Below are positions 14,673 through 22,132 of a stretch of 22,817 nucleotides of DNA, one piece after another. The notes beneath the pieces are model-generated. The model worked only from the letters and a program-made list of their open reading frames with translations. It was not told the DNA's origin and did no database searches. Source of the DNA: Actinomycetes bacterium (lineage in GTDB: Bacteria > Actinomycetota > CALGFH01); the NCBI GenBank assembly GCA_030146615.1, contig JASLBL010000029.1, positions 1 through 22,817 of the forward strand, written 5' to 3'. The position numbers were made by a program, and so were the translations under genes. Positions within the stretch are counted from its first letter, which is position 1. Every line of letters starts with the position of its first letter.

Positions 14673-15371
14673 CTACCGTGGCGGGCGTAGGTCAGCCGAC
14701 GTGGCCGGGCTGACCAGGCCGGACTCGTAGGCGAAGACGACCAGCTGGGCCCGGTCGCGGGCCCCGAGCTTGACCATGGCCCGGCTGACGTGGGTCCGGG
14801 CCGTGGCCGGGCTGACCACCAGCCGCTCGGCGATCTCCTCGTTGGACAGCCCGGCTCCGGCCAGGGCCATGACCTCGCGCTCGCGCTCGGTCAGGGCGGA
14901 AAGGTCGACGGGCGCCGGGGCGCTGGCCTGGCGCCGGGCGGCGGCGAACTCGGCGATCAGACGGCGGGTCACGCTCGGGGCCAGCAGGGCGTCGCCGGCG
15001 GCGACGACCCGGACCGCCCGCAGCAGCTCCTCCGGGTCGGTGTTCTTGAGCAGAAAGCCGCTGGCCCCCGAGGCCAGGGCCTCGAACACGTACTCGTCGA
15101 GCTCGAAGGTGGTCAGCACCAGCACCCGGACCCCGGCCAGGAGCTCGTCGGCGACGATCCGGCGGGTCGCCTCCAGCCCGTCCATCACCGGCATGCGGAT
15201 GTCCATCAGGATCACGTCGGGCCGGGCCGACCGGGCCAGGGCGACCGCGGCTTCCCCGTCGCCGGCCTCGCCGACGACCTCGATGTCGCCGGCGTCGTCC
15301 AGCAGCGCCCGGAACCCGGCCCGGACCAGCCCCTGGTCGTCGGCCAGCACCACCCGGATGACCGGGCTCAC
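14673..15371 (-). CDS. NarL/LuxR-family two-component response regulator
   Basis: A 232-residue response regulator. The receiver domain has D11/D12, phospho-acceptor D57 in ILMDIRMPV, and K109 in GFLLKN. The C-terminal LuxR-type HTH begins at LTEREREVM with NEEIAERLVVS and ATARTHVSRAMVKLG as its helices. The GTG start at 15371 overlaps the stop of the kinase gene (GTGA). It is a close paralogue of the regulator at 207-884, sharing QLVVFAYESGLV near the C-terminus. The MMPL transporter gene follows 120 bp downstream on the same strand and is the most likely target apart from its own operon. Confidence 0.93.
   Translation of the reverse strand: MSPVIRVVLADDQGLVRAGFRALLDDAGDIEVVGEAGDGEAAVALARSARPDVILMDIRMPVMDGLEATRRIVADELLAGVRVLVLTTFELDEYVFEALASGASGFLLKNTDPEELLRAVRVVAAGDALLAPSVTRRLIAEFAAARRQASAPAPVDLSALTEREREVMALAGAGLSNEEIAERLVVSPATARTHVSRAMVKLGARDRAQLVVFAYESGLVSPATSADLRPPR
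14674..14689. promoter_or_regulatory. candidate NarL-type regulator site (TAC-N10-GTA) upstream of MMPL
   Basis: TACCG and GGCGTA form an imperfect palindrome with TAC and GTA ends spanning 16 bp. It has the same outer geometry as the perfect one at 16683-16698 upstream of the kinase. It overlaps the last codons of the regulator gene, about 120 bp before the MMPL start. Speculative, as TAC-N10-GTA is a short pattern. Confidence 0.3.
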
Positions 15372-16615
15372 GGGGCGCCCACCGGGAGGCTGGCCTGGAC
15401 GCGGAAGCCGCCGCCGGGGCGGGGGCCGGCCTCGAGGCTGCCGCCGAGGGCCCTGGCCCGCTCCCGCATCCCCATGATCCCCTGGCCGCTGCCGGCGCCG
15501 TCGCCGTTGCCCGACCCGGCGCCCGACCCATCGGTGGGGCCGGCGCGGCCCCCCCGAACCCCGCCGGGCCCGGCGCGGCCGTCGTCGGTGACCTCCACCA
15601 CCACCTGGTCGCCGTGGTGACTGACGGTGACCTCGGCCCGGCTGGCCCCGGCGTGGCGGACCACGTTGGTCAGCGACTCCTGGACCACCCGGTAGCAGGC
15701 CAGGTCGACGGCGGGCGGCAGCCGCCGCGGCTCGCCCTCCAGCGACACCGTGACCTCGACCCCGGCCCCGGCGGCCTGGGCGACCAGCGCGTCCAGCTCG
15801 GCCAGGCCGGGCGCCGGGGCCAGCGGCGCCCGGCCGCCGTCGCCGTCTCCCTGGCGGAGCACCCCGAGCATGGCGTGCAGCTCGCCGAGGGCCTCGTCGC
15901 TGGCCTGACGGATCGCGGCCAGGGAGTCGGCCGCCTTGTCGGGTCGGCGGTGCAGCAGGTGCGAGGCGACCCCGGCCTGGACGCTAATCACCCCGATGGT
16001 GTGGGAGACCACGTCGTGCAGCTCCCTGGCGATCCGCATCCGCTCCTCGTCGACCCGGCGGCGGGCCTCCTCCTCCCGGGTCCGCTCGGCCCGCTCGGCC
16101 CGGTCCCGCAGCTCGGCGACGTACGCCCGCCGGGCCCGGACCGCCTCCCCCCACCACATGGCCGCCAGCGCCGGCACGGCCGCGTACAGCGGCTCGCCGT
16201 CGAACATGGTGTCGCCGTACAGGAAGTACTCGGCCGAGGCGGCCGCCACCGCCGCCACCGCCGCGGCCAGCCAGGCCTGCCGCCGCGGGAGGGTCAGGGC
16301 CACCGTCCACAGAGCCGGGAAGACGCCCAGCTGGGACGGCCCCTCGGGATAGGTGCGGACGGCGTAGGCGAGACCGCAGGCCAGAGTGACGGCCAGCACC
16401 CCGAGCGGCCAGCGGCGGCGGAACAGCAGGGCCAGTGGTCCGACGGCCAGCAGGAGGTAGGCCAGGGCGTCGGGCTCCCGCCAGTCGGGCGAGCGGACGA
16501 AGCGCTGCGACAGCGCCAGCGCGCCCACCTGGACCAGGCCGATCCCGAGGGCCAGCAGGACGTCGATCCCCAGGGCCCGGCCTCGGGGCAGGAGGCTCCG
16601 GCTGCTCGGTTCCAT
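15368..16615 (-). CDS. membrane sensor histidine kinase, HisKA_3 (DesK/NarX) type
   Basis: A 415-residue kinase. Four or five hydrophobic segments in residues 16-155 form a compact membrane sensor with little extracellular domain, as in DesK-like or intramembrane-sensing kinases. A coiled coil rich in Arg and Glu (about 165-195) leads to the HisKA_3 motif RIARELHDVVSH with H200. The HATPase_c domain has QESLTNVVRHA (N-box) and VTDDGR, then a Gly/Ser-rich lid insert of about 30 residues, then GQGIMGMRERARALGG. It pairs with the overlapping NarL regulator. The upstream region shows TATCGT on the minus strand, ending six bases before the ATG with no Shine-Dalgarno, suggesting a leaderless mRNA. 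Cell-envelope stress sensing is common in this class but is not shown here. Confidence 0.93.
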   Translation of the reverse strand: MEPSSRSLLPRGRALGIDVLLALGIGLVQVGALALSQRFVRSPDWREPDALAYLLLAVGPLALLFRRRWPLGVLAVTLACGLAYAVRTYPEGPSQLGVFPALWTVALTLPRRQAWLAAAVAAVAAASAEYFLYGDTMFDGEPLYAAVPALAAMWWGEAVRARRAYVAELRDRAERAERTREEEARRRVDEERMRIARELHDVVSHTIGVISVQAGVASHLLHRRPDKAADSLAAIRQASDEALGELHAMLGVLRQGDGDGGRAPLAPAPGLAELDALVAQAAGAGVEVTVSLEGEPRRLPPAVDLACYRVVQESLTNVVRHAGASRAEVTVSHHGDQVVVEVTDDGRAGPGGVRGGRAGPTDGSGAGSGNGDGAGSGQGIMGMRERARALGGSLEAGPRPGGGFRVQASLPVGAP

Positions 16616-16623
16616 ACGGCAAC

Positions 16624-16629
16624 GATAGG
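16624..16629 (-). promoter_or_regulatory. candidate -10 element of a leaderless promoter (sensor kinase)
   Basis: TATCGT on the minus strand is followed by exactly six bases and then the ATG at 16615. Matching arrangements are seen before the methyltransferase (CATACT, 1940-1945) and the GNAT gene (CAGAAT on the minus strand, ending six bases before 6837). None of the three has a ribosome binding site. Confidence 0.45.
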
Positions 16630-16682
16630 CGCGCCGGGCGGGCCGGGCATCCGCCCGCGGGCGTAGCCGCCGGGGGCCCGGG

Positions 16683-16698
16683 TACGCAGGCGCGCGTA
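16683..16698. promoter_or_regulatory. candidate NarL-type regulator palindrome TACGC-N6-GCGTA
   Basis: A perfect 5-bp inverted repeat spanning 16 bp, 68-83 bp before the sensor kinase start. Another GCGTA half-site is at 16661-16665. Spacing and size suit a NarL/LuxR-type dimer, so autoregulation by the adjacent regulator is plausible. Confidence 0.4.
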
Positions 16699-16738
16699 GC
16701 CCCGCCCCGGGCCCTGCGGCCCTGGCTGGGACCGGGCG

Positions 16739-18676
16739 TCAGGCGCCGGGGGCGGTGAGCCAGACGGCCTGGTAGGGGTCGAGGACGACCTGGCCGTGGT
16801 CGACCCGGGCCGGCTGGCCGGCGATGCGGTCCACCGGCTCGTCGTGGCCGACCAGGTACAGGGCCATGGGACTGACGTGCTGGGGCTGCTCGGTGACGTT
16901 GTGGACGGCGACCAGGGTGCCGAGCGGGTGGCGGCGCAGGAACGCGAACAGCTGCGGTTGCTGGAGGTCGACCACCTCCACCGGGGTGGCGGCGTGCAGC
17001 TGAGGGGTGCGGCGGCGGGCCTCGGCCAGGGCGGCCATGGCCGAGAAGATGCGCTGCTCGAGGGTGCCCGGCTCGCTGCGGCGCCGGGCCAGGTCCCAGT
17101 CCATCGCCGGGCGGTGCAGCCAGCGGTTGTCGGCGGCCAGGGCCGGGTCGTCGAGGTAGCTGTGGTCGTTGCGCAGGCCCAGCTCGTCGCCCATGTACAG
17201 CAGCGGGATGCCGTCGTAGCCGAAGATCAGGGCGTGGCCGAGCAGGATCCGGCGGATCGCCAGGTCGACCAGGTGGTCGTCGCCGGCGGCCAGGGCGTCC
17301 TCGAGCCCGGCCAGGCTGGCCATGGTGCCGCTGGTCCGACGGTCCCCCGTGACCGGGTTGTCCTGGAACACCTCGCCGCGGGCGAAGCTGCCGGGGAACT
17401 TGCCGGCGTAGAAGTCGGCCAGGAAGCGGCGGTGGGCGAAGCCGCTCCAGCCAAGCGCGGCCGCATCCTCATCCAGCACCGCCCAGCCGATGTCGTCGTG
17501 GCAGCGCAGGTAGGTCGCCCAGGCCGTGGAGGCCGGCTTGGCCGGCAGGCGACCCAGCACCAGGGTGGCCAGCCGGGCGTCCCTGGTCGCCACCGCCGAC
17601 CAGTACTGGACCATCAGGCTGTTGTGGTAGGCGAGGTCGGAGATGCGCCCGTGGTGGCGGCCGACCCCCAGGTAGGCGGCCAGGTCGATGGGGCTGACGA
17701 TCGCCTCGGCCTTGAAGATGACCGCCGGGGCGACGATCCGGGCGCAGGCCCGCAGCGCCTGGAGCAGGTCGTGGACCTCTGGCTGGTTCTGGCAGTTGGT
17801 GCCGAGCCGCTTCCAGATGAACCCGACCGCATCCAGCCGCAGCACCTCCACGCCGCGGTTGGCCAGGTTGAGGAGCACGTCGGCCATCTCGACGAAGACC
17901 TTCGGGTTGGACCAGTTGAGGTCCCACTGGAAGCTGTTGAAGCTGGTCCAGACCCACTTGCCGGTCTCGGGCAGGTAGCTGAAGTTGCCGGGGGCGAAGT
18001 CGGGGAAGACCTCGGGCAGGGTCCGCTCGTAGGCGTCGGGCAGCTCCCGGTCAGCGAACATCCAGAACATCGCCTCGGCCTCAGGGTCGCCGGACCGGGC
18101 GGCCACCGCCCAGGAGTGCTCGGCCGCGCAGTGGTTGAGGACCAGGTCGACGCAGACGCTGATCTCCCGGCCCCTGGCCAGCCCGCACAGCCGCTCCAGG
18201 TCGTCCATGGTCCCGAGCTCGGGGTCGACGGCCCGGTAGTCACGCACGGCGTAGCCGCCGTCGGAGTCGCCCTCCCGCGGGGCCAGCAGCGGCATCAGGT
18301 GCAGGTAGCGGACGCCCAGCTCGCCCAGGTAGTCGAGGTGCTCGGCGACACCCTGAAGGGTGCCGGCGAACCGGTCGGCGTAGCAGACGTACCCGATCGT
18401 CCCCGGGTCCTGGAACCAGTCCGGCCGGAGGCTGCGCTCCAGGTCGAGCAGCTTCAGCTCCTCGGCCCGCTCCCGGTACCGCTCGGCCAGCAGCACCGCG
18501 ACCCGCTCCAGCAGCTCCCCGAGGTCATGGCGCTCCCCGTACGGTCCCGCCAGCCCCTCGGCCAGATCCTGCCACCAGCGCCGCAACCGCACCACGAACA
18601 GGTCGACGTCCCGCCCCGGCAGCCCGTCCAGCACCTTCCGGGCCCGCCCCTCGACCTGCTCCGGCACCCCCACCAT
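16739..18676 (-). CDS. amylosucrase (GH13 subfamily 4)
   Basis: A 645-residue glucansucrase that transfers glucose from sucrose to build alpha-1,4-glucan, releasing fructose. The N-terminal helical domain (1-100) fits amylosucrases, and the following TIM barrel has GYVCYADRFAGTL early. GH13 regions are intact: DLVLNHC (region I), LRLDAVGF with nucleophile D282 (II), FKAEAIV with acid/base E324 (III) and CHDDIGW with D394 (IV). The stretch around FNSFQWDLNWSNPKVF and FIWKRLGTNC is typical of amylosucrase rather than trehalose synthase or sucrose phosphorylase. Length and catalytic spacing match the Neisseria polysaccharea enzyme as I remember it (286/328/393). The ATG at 18676 has GGAGGAGG 5-6 nt upstream, so the longer frame from 18790 is rejected. 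No signal peptide is seen, so it probably works on intracellular sucrose. Confidence 0.93.
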   Translation of the reverse strand: MVGVPEQVEGRARKVLDGLPGRDVDLFVVRLRRWWQDLAEGLAGPYGERHDLGELLERVAVLLAERYRERAEELKLLDLERSLRPDWFQDPGTIGYVCYADRFAGTLQGVAEHLDYLGELGVRYLHLMPLLAPREGDSDGGYAVRDYRAVDPELGTMDDLERLCGLARGREISVCVDLVLNHCAAEHSWAVAARSGDPEAEAMFWMFADRELPDAYERTLPEVFPDFAPGNFSYLPETGKWVWTSFNSFQWDLNWSNPKVFVEMADVLLNLANRGVEVLRLDAVGFIWKRLGTNCQNQPEVHDLLQALRACARIVAPAVIFKAEAIVSPIDLAAYLGVGRHHGRISDLAYHNSLMVQYWSAVATRDARLATLVLGRLPAKPASTAWATYLRCHDDIGWAVLDEDAAALGWSGFAHRRFLADFYAGKFPGSFARGEVFQDNPVTGDRRTSGTMASLAGLEDALAAGDDHLVDLAIRRILLGHALIFGYDGIPLLYMGDELGLRNDHSYLDDPALAADNRWLHRPAMDWDLARRRSEPGTLEQRIFSAMAALAEARRRTPQLHAATPVEVVDLQQPQLFAFLRRHPLGTLVAVHNVTEQPQHVSPMALYLVGHDEPVDRIAGQPARVDHGQVVLDPYQAVWLTAPGA

Positions 18677-19078
18677 CGCACCTCCTCCCCGCCCGGGTTC
18701 GGGGACGGCCTTTACCGCGCCGGTGCCCCGTTTAGCCCCCCGGAGGGGGAGCGTAGCGGACGGGCAGGAGGCATGCTCGGCGTTGTCCACACCCCTACGG
18801 CATCGGGCGGCGACCCCAGGTCAGGGCGTGCATCACGAACCAGCCGCCGGAGGGTGGCCACGTGGGGGGCGAACCGGGAGCGGTCCCCGTCGCGGTCGCA
18901 GACCCGGCCGACAGCGCCGACCGGCACCACACCGAGACGTGGCGTCACCGGGATCCTCGGGGCGGCGGCGGGCCTCCGACCAGTTCCGAGTCGGTACCGC
19001 GCCGCTTCAGCATCTGTACTAGGCGCGAGCCGGAAGCGGCCCTAGCATGAGGTCCTTGCCGCCGCTGAAGGGAGGACC
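18677..19078. other. 402-bp intergenic region without a convincing gene
   Basis: It separates the divergent amylosucrase and HxlR genes. Visible items are a GC stem CCCCC-CGGA-GGGGG (about 18736-18749) in the amylosucrase leader, a TTGTCCACA at 18783-18791, and a TAGCAT (19043-19048) usable as the -10 for the HxlR gene. A 78-codon frame on the minus strand (18712-18948) has no recognisable domain or ribosome site. Confidence 0.6.
18783..18791 (+). promoter_or_regulatory. isolated DnaA-box-like sequence TTGTCCACA
   Basis: This is an exact match to the DnaA-box form preferred in high-GC actinobacteria such as Streptomyces. It is alone rather than clustered as in an origin. A second copy is at 21956-21964 on the other strand. 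Confidence 0.35.
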
Positions 19079-19591
19079 GTGAGCACCGACGGCCAGTTCT
19101 GCCCGGTGTCCAAGGCGATGGAGCTGCTGGACGAGCGCTGGACGATGCTGGTGGTCAGGGAGCTGCTCCTGGGCAGCCGCCACTTCGACGAGCTGCGCCG
19201 CGGGGTGCCGCGGATGTCGCCGGCGCTGCTGTCCAGGCGGCTGCGCAGCCTGACCAGGGCCGGCGTGGTCGAGCGGCGCGACGACGGCCCCCGGGTCACC
19301 TACGCCCTGACCGAGGCCGGGCGGGAGCTGGAGCTGATCGTCGACGCCCTCGGGCAGTGGGGGATCCGCTGGATCCCGGAGCTCGGTGACGACGACCTCG
19401 ACCCGCACGCGCTGCTGTGGGACATGCACCGCAACGTGAACCTGCCGGTCGTCCCGGACGGCCGCACCGTGCTCCGGTTCCAGTTCTCCGACGTCCGCGC
19501 CGGGGCCCGCGAGTGGGCCCGCAGGGCCGTCCCCCGCTGGCTCGGCCAGTCGCCCCTGGCCTCGGTCCCGCGCCCGGCCGCGGTCTCCTAG
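19079..19591 (+). CDS. HxlR-family winged-helix regulator with short C-terminal extension
   Basis: A 170-residue transcription regulator. The HxlR winged helix covers about 5-100: FCPVSKAMELLDERWTMLVVRELL contains the conserved N-terminal cysteine (C8). SRHFDELRRG, MSPALLSRRLRSL (recognition helix) and GVVERR (wing) follow. After it comes QWGIRWIPELGDDDLDPHALLWDM, the linker seen in HxlR proteins that carry a C-terminal SCP2-like domain. Here only about 45 more residues follow, fewer than a full domain, so the extension looks shortened. GGGAGGA lies just before the GTG start. The stop is 3 bp from the next ATG, so this regulator and the aminotransferase are coupled and probably co-regulated. 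HxlR proteins often respond to reactive aldehydes, quinones or thiol stress via the cysteine. Confidence 0.9.
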   Translation: MSTDGQFCPVSKAMELLDERWTMLVVRELLLGSRHFDELRRGVPRMSPALLSRRLRSLTRAGVVERRDDGPRVTYALTEAGRELELIVDALGQWGIRWIPELGDDDLDPHALLWDMHRNVNLPVVPDGRTVLRFQFSDVRAGAREWARRAVPRWLGQSPLASVPRPAAVS

Positions 19592-19594
19592 GCC

Positions 19595-20917
19595 ATGGCA
19601 GAGCTCGACCGGCGGGCCCTGCTGCGGCGGGCCGGGGTGGTCGCCGGCACCGGCGTCCTGGCCGGGCTGGCCGGCTGCGACCCGGACCGGTCCCGGGACC
19701 GCGCGGCCGGCCAGGCGGCCACCCCAAGCGGCTGGGCCGGGGTCAGGAGCCAGTTCGAGCTCGACCCGGGCAAGCGGCACTTCGCCGCGTTCGTGCTCGC
19801 CTCCCATCCCCGCCCGGTCGCCGAGGCCGTCGAGCGGCACCGCCGCGGCCTCCAGGCCGACGCCGACGGCTACCTCGAGGACCACGGCCAGCGCCTCGAC
19901 CGTCAGGCCCGCTCGGCCGCCGCCGAGTACCTGGGCGGCCAGCAGGGCCAGGTGGTGGTCACCCGCAGCACCACCGACGGGCTCGGCCTGCTGTACGGCG
20001 GCCTACGGCTGCGGGCCGGCCAGGAGGTCGTCACCACCACCCACGACTTCTACTCCACCCACGAGGCGCTGCGGCTGCGGGCCGAGCGGACCGGGGCCAG
20101 GGTCCGGCGGATCACCCTGTACGAGGACCCGGCGGCCGTCACCGGCGCCGAGCTGGTCGCCGCCGTCCGCCGCGGGCTCGGCCCGCGGACCCGGGTGCTC
20201 GCCCTGACCTGGGTCCACTCGGGCACCGGGGTGAAGCTGCCCCTGGCCGAGATCTGCGCGGCCGTGGCCGACCACAACCGCGGCCGCGACCCCGCCGACC
20301 GGGTGCTGGTCTGCGCCGACGCCGTCCATGCCCTCGGCGTCGAGCCCGAGACCGTTCCCGACCTGGGCTGCGACTTCCTGGTCGCCGGCTGCCACAAGTG
20401 GCTGTTCGGGCCGAGGGGGACCGGCGTGGTCTGGGGCCGGCGCGAGGCCTGGGCCGAGGTCACCGGCACGATCCCCAGCTTCTCGGGCGCGGGCATCGGC
20501 GCCTGGATCGACGGCCGGGAGCCGACTGGACCGGGGGCGGCCCTGTTCGAGCCGGGCGGCTACCACGCCTACGAGCACCGCTGGGCCCTGGCCGAGGCGT
20601 TCCGCTTCCACCTGGACCTGGGCCGGCGGGAGGTCGCCGACCGCACCCGGGCCCTGGCCAGCCGGCTCAAGGACGGGCTGTCCGCGATCCCGGCGGTGCG
20701 GCTGGTCACGCCCCGCGCCCCGGAGCTGTCGGGCGGGATTGTCTGCCTGGAGGTCGACGGCCGCGGCCCGGGCGAGCTCGTGGCCGCCCTCCGCCGCCAG
20801 GGCATCCTGGCCAGCGGCACCCCCTATGCCGAGCCGTACCTGCGTCTCGGCCCCAGCATCGTCACCGACGAGGACGACGTCGACGCGGCCGTGGCCGCCA
20901 TCCGCGGGCTCGCCTGA
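19595..20917 (+). CDS. Tat-exported, lipobox-bearing class V aminotransferase-fold PLP enzyme
   Basis: A 440-residue PLP enzyme of the aminotransferase class V superfamily (cysteine desulfurase/isopenicillin-N epimerase/EgtE group). The N-terminus is a twin-arginine signal (R6-R7 and R11-R12) with a hydrophobic core ending in LAGLAGC (C28), i.e. a Tat lipoprotein signal. The PLP fold follows: STTDGLG (phosphate-binding loop), CADAVHALG with D242, and AGCHKWLFGPRG with the Schiff-base K268. RLGPSIVTDEDDVD near the end is usual for the family. The reaction is unknown; C-S lyase or epimerase activity on an extracytoplasmic amino compound is possible. Export of a PLP enzyme fits Tat, which moves folded, cofactor-loaded proteins. 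It has no clear ribosome site and lies 3 bp after the HxlR gene. It converges with nagZ with a 9-bp gap. Confidence 0.9.
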   Translation: MAELDRRALLRRAGVVAGTGVLAGLAGCDPDRSRDRAAGQAATPSGWAGVRSQFELDPGKRHFAAFVLASHPRPVAEAVERHRRGLQADADGYLEDHGQRLDRQARSAAAEYLGGQQGQVVVTRSTTDGLGLLYGGLRLRAGQEVVTTTHDFYSTHEALRLRAERTGARVRRITLYEDPAAVTGAELVAAVRRGLGPRTRVLALTWVHSGTGVKLPLAEICAAVADHNRGRDPADRVLVCADAVHALGVEPETVPDLGCDFLVAGCHKWLFGPRGTGVVWGRREAWAEVTGTIPSFSGAGIGAWIDGREPTGPGAALFEPGGYHAYEHRWALAEAFRFHLDLGRREVADRTRALASRLKDGLSAIPAVRLVTPRAPELSGGIVCLEVDGRGPGELVAALRRQGILASGTPYAEPYLRLGPSIVTDEDDVDAAVAAIRGLA

Positions 20918-20926
20918 GGCCGCCGG

Positions 20927-22132
20927 TCAGCAGCCGGCCCAGCGGCCGGTCCGCTTGAAGCGCTGGACCCGGAGGAAGGCCTCGCGGACCCTGGCCTCGG
21001 GGAGGCGGCCGGCGGTGACCGCCCGCTCGAGATGGCCGAGCACGGCCGGGACGGCGGCGTGGCCGGAGAGGACGAGCTGGTCGACCCCGGCGGCGACCGC
21101 CCGCTCGGCGGCCACCGGGAGGGAGACGGTGCCGGCGATGGCGCCCATCTCCAGGGCGTCGGAGACGACCAGCCCGCCGAAGCCCATCTGCTCGCGGAGC
21201 AGGCCGTCCACCACCGCCGGGGACAGGGTGGCCGGGGTGCGGGGGTCGACGGCCCGCACGACCAGGTGGCCGACCATGATCGCGTCCAGGCCGGAGCGGA
21301 TGGCGGCCCGGAACGGGGCCAGGTCGTGGGCGTGCAGGCGGGCCAGGCTGGCCGCGACGACCGGCAGCCGGTGGTGGGAGTCGACGGTGGTGGCGCCGTG
21401 GCCGGGGAAGTGCTTGCCGACGGGGGCGACCCCGCCGGCGGCCAGGCCCCGCATGTAGGCCACGGCGGCCCGGCCGGCGGTCGCCGGGTCGGCCCCGAAG
21501 GAGCGGTCGCCGATGACCCCGTCCCAGCGGGCCCCGGTGACGTCGAGGACCGGGGCCAGGTCGGCCGTGACGCCGAGGGCGGCCAGGTCGCGGCCCGTGG
21601 CCCGGCCGTAGCGCTCGACCCGCTCGGCCGGCATGCGCCCGAGCTCGCGGGCCGACGGGGCCGCCCGGACGATGCCGGCCAGCCGGGCCACCCGCGTGCC
21701 CGGCTCTTGGTCGACGGCGATCTCGAGCGGGATCTCGGCCCGCTTCTTCAGGTCGGCGACCAGCGCCCGGACCTGCTCGGCGGAGACGACGTTGCGGCGG
21801 AACAGCAGCAGCCCGCCCACCCCCCGGTCGACCAGCCCCCGGCTGACCGACCCGGGCCGGGTCCCCGGAAACCCGACCAGCAGCAGCTGCGCCAGCTGGG
21901 ACCGGAGGACCGGGAGGTCGGCGCAGGAGGGCTCCTCGGGAGCTCTGGCCGGGGCTGTGGACAACCGGATCCGCCCCTTCTCGCCGTCGGCTACCCTCCC
22001 GGTCTGGGGGCCCGCGGATCCAGAGGGGGTGCGGTTCGTGCGCGCCTGCTCGGGTGCCGACCCGCCCTGTTGGCAGGCGGCGAGGAGGAAGACCAGCACC
22101 AGCGCGGTCGCCAGGGGCTGGCGCCGGGTCAG
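20927..22132 (-). CDS. nagZ: NagZ-type GH3 beta-N-acetylhexosaminidase lipoprotein, probable CTG start
   Basis: A 401-residue lipoprotein if started at CTG 22132. The GH3 barrel shows QLLLVGFPG, VDQEPG, LAPVLDV, the NagZ signature KHFPGHGATTVDSHHRLP with its catalytic Asp-His pair, and VVSDALEMGAI with the nucleophile Asp. It should remove N-acetylglucosamine from muropeptides or other beta-GlcNAc glycans at the cell surface. The conventional GTG at 22099 gives MLVFLLAAC, with no charged n-region and no ribosome site. Reading from CTG at 22132 gives LTRRQPLATALVLVFLLAAC, a complete lipoprotein signal. AGGAGG lies 7 nt before that CTG, which overlaps the 6-phosphogluconate dehydrogenase stop (CTGA). 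A Ser/Pro/Arg-rich linker of about 45 residues joins the lipid anchor to the domain. Confidence 0.9.
   Translation of the reverse strand: MTRRQPLATALVLVFLLAACQQGGSAPEQARTNRTPSGSAGPQTGRVADGEKGRIRLSTAPARAPEEPSCADLPVLRSQLAQLLLVGFPGTRPGSVSRGLVDRGVGGLLLFRRNVVSAEQVRALVADLKKRAEIPLEIAVDQEPGTRVARLAGIVRAAPSARELGRMPAERVERYGRATGRDLAALGVTADLAPVLDVTGARWDGVIGDRSFGADPATAGRAAVAYMRGLAAGGVAPVGKHFPGHGATTVDSHHRLPVVAASLARLHAHDLAPFRAAIRSGLDAIMVGHLVVRAVDPRTPATLSPAVVDGLLREQMGFGGLVVSDALEMGAIAGTVSLPVAAERAVAAGVDQLVLSGHAAVPAVLGHLERAVTAGRLPEARVREAFLRVQRFKRTGRWAGC
21956..21964 (-). promoter_or_regulatory. isolated DnaA-box-like sequence (TTGTCCACA on minus strand)
   Basis: TGTGGACAA on the plus strand lies in the linker-coding part of nagZ. 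It is the second exact copy of the actinobacterial DnaA-box form in this window. Function is unknown; it may be chance. Confidence 0.3.

Noticed and set aside
18712..18948. 78-codon minus-strand frame in the amylosucrase/HxlR gap
   Set aside because: No recognised domain, no Shine-Dalgarno, and it occupies the amylosucrase leader. A decayed gene fragment cannot be excluded.
16796..19045. Long plus-strand open frame opposite the amylosucrase gene
   Set aside because: Val/Gly/Gln-rich antisense translation of a strongly conserved GH13 enzyme; no fold or ribosome site.
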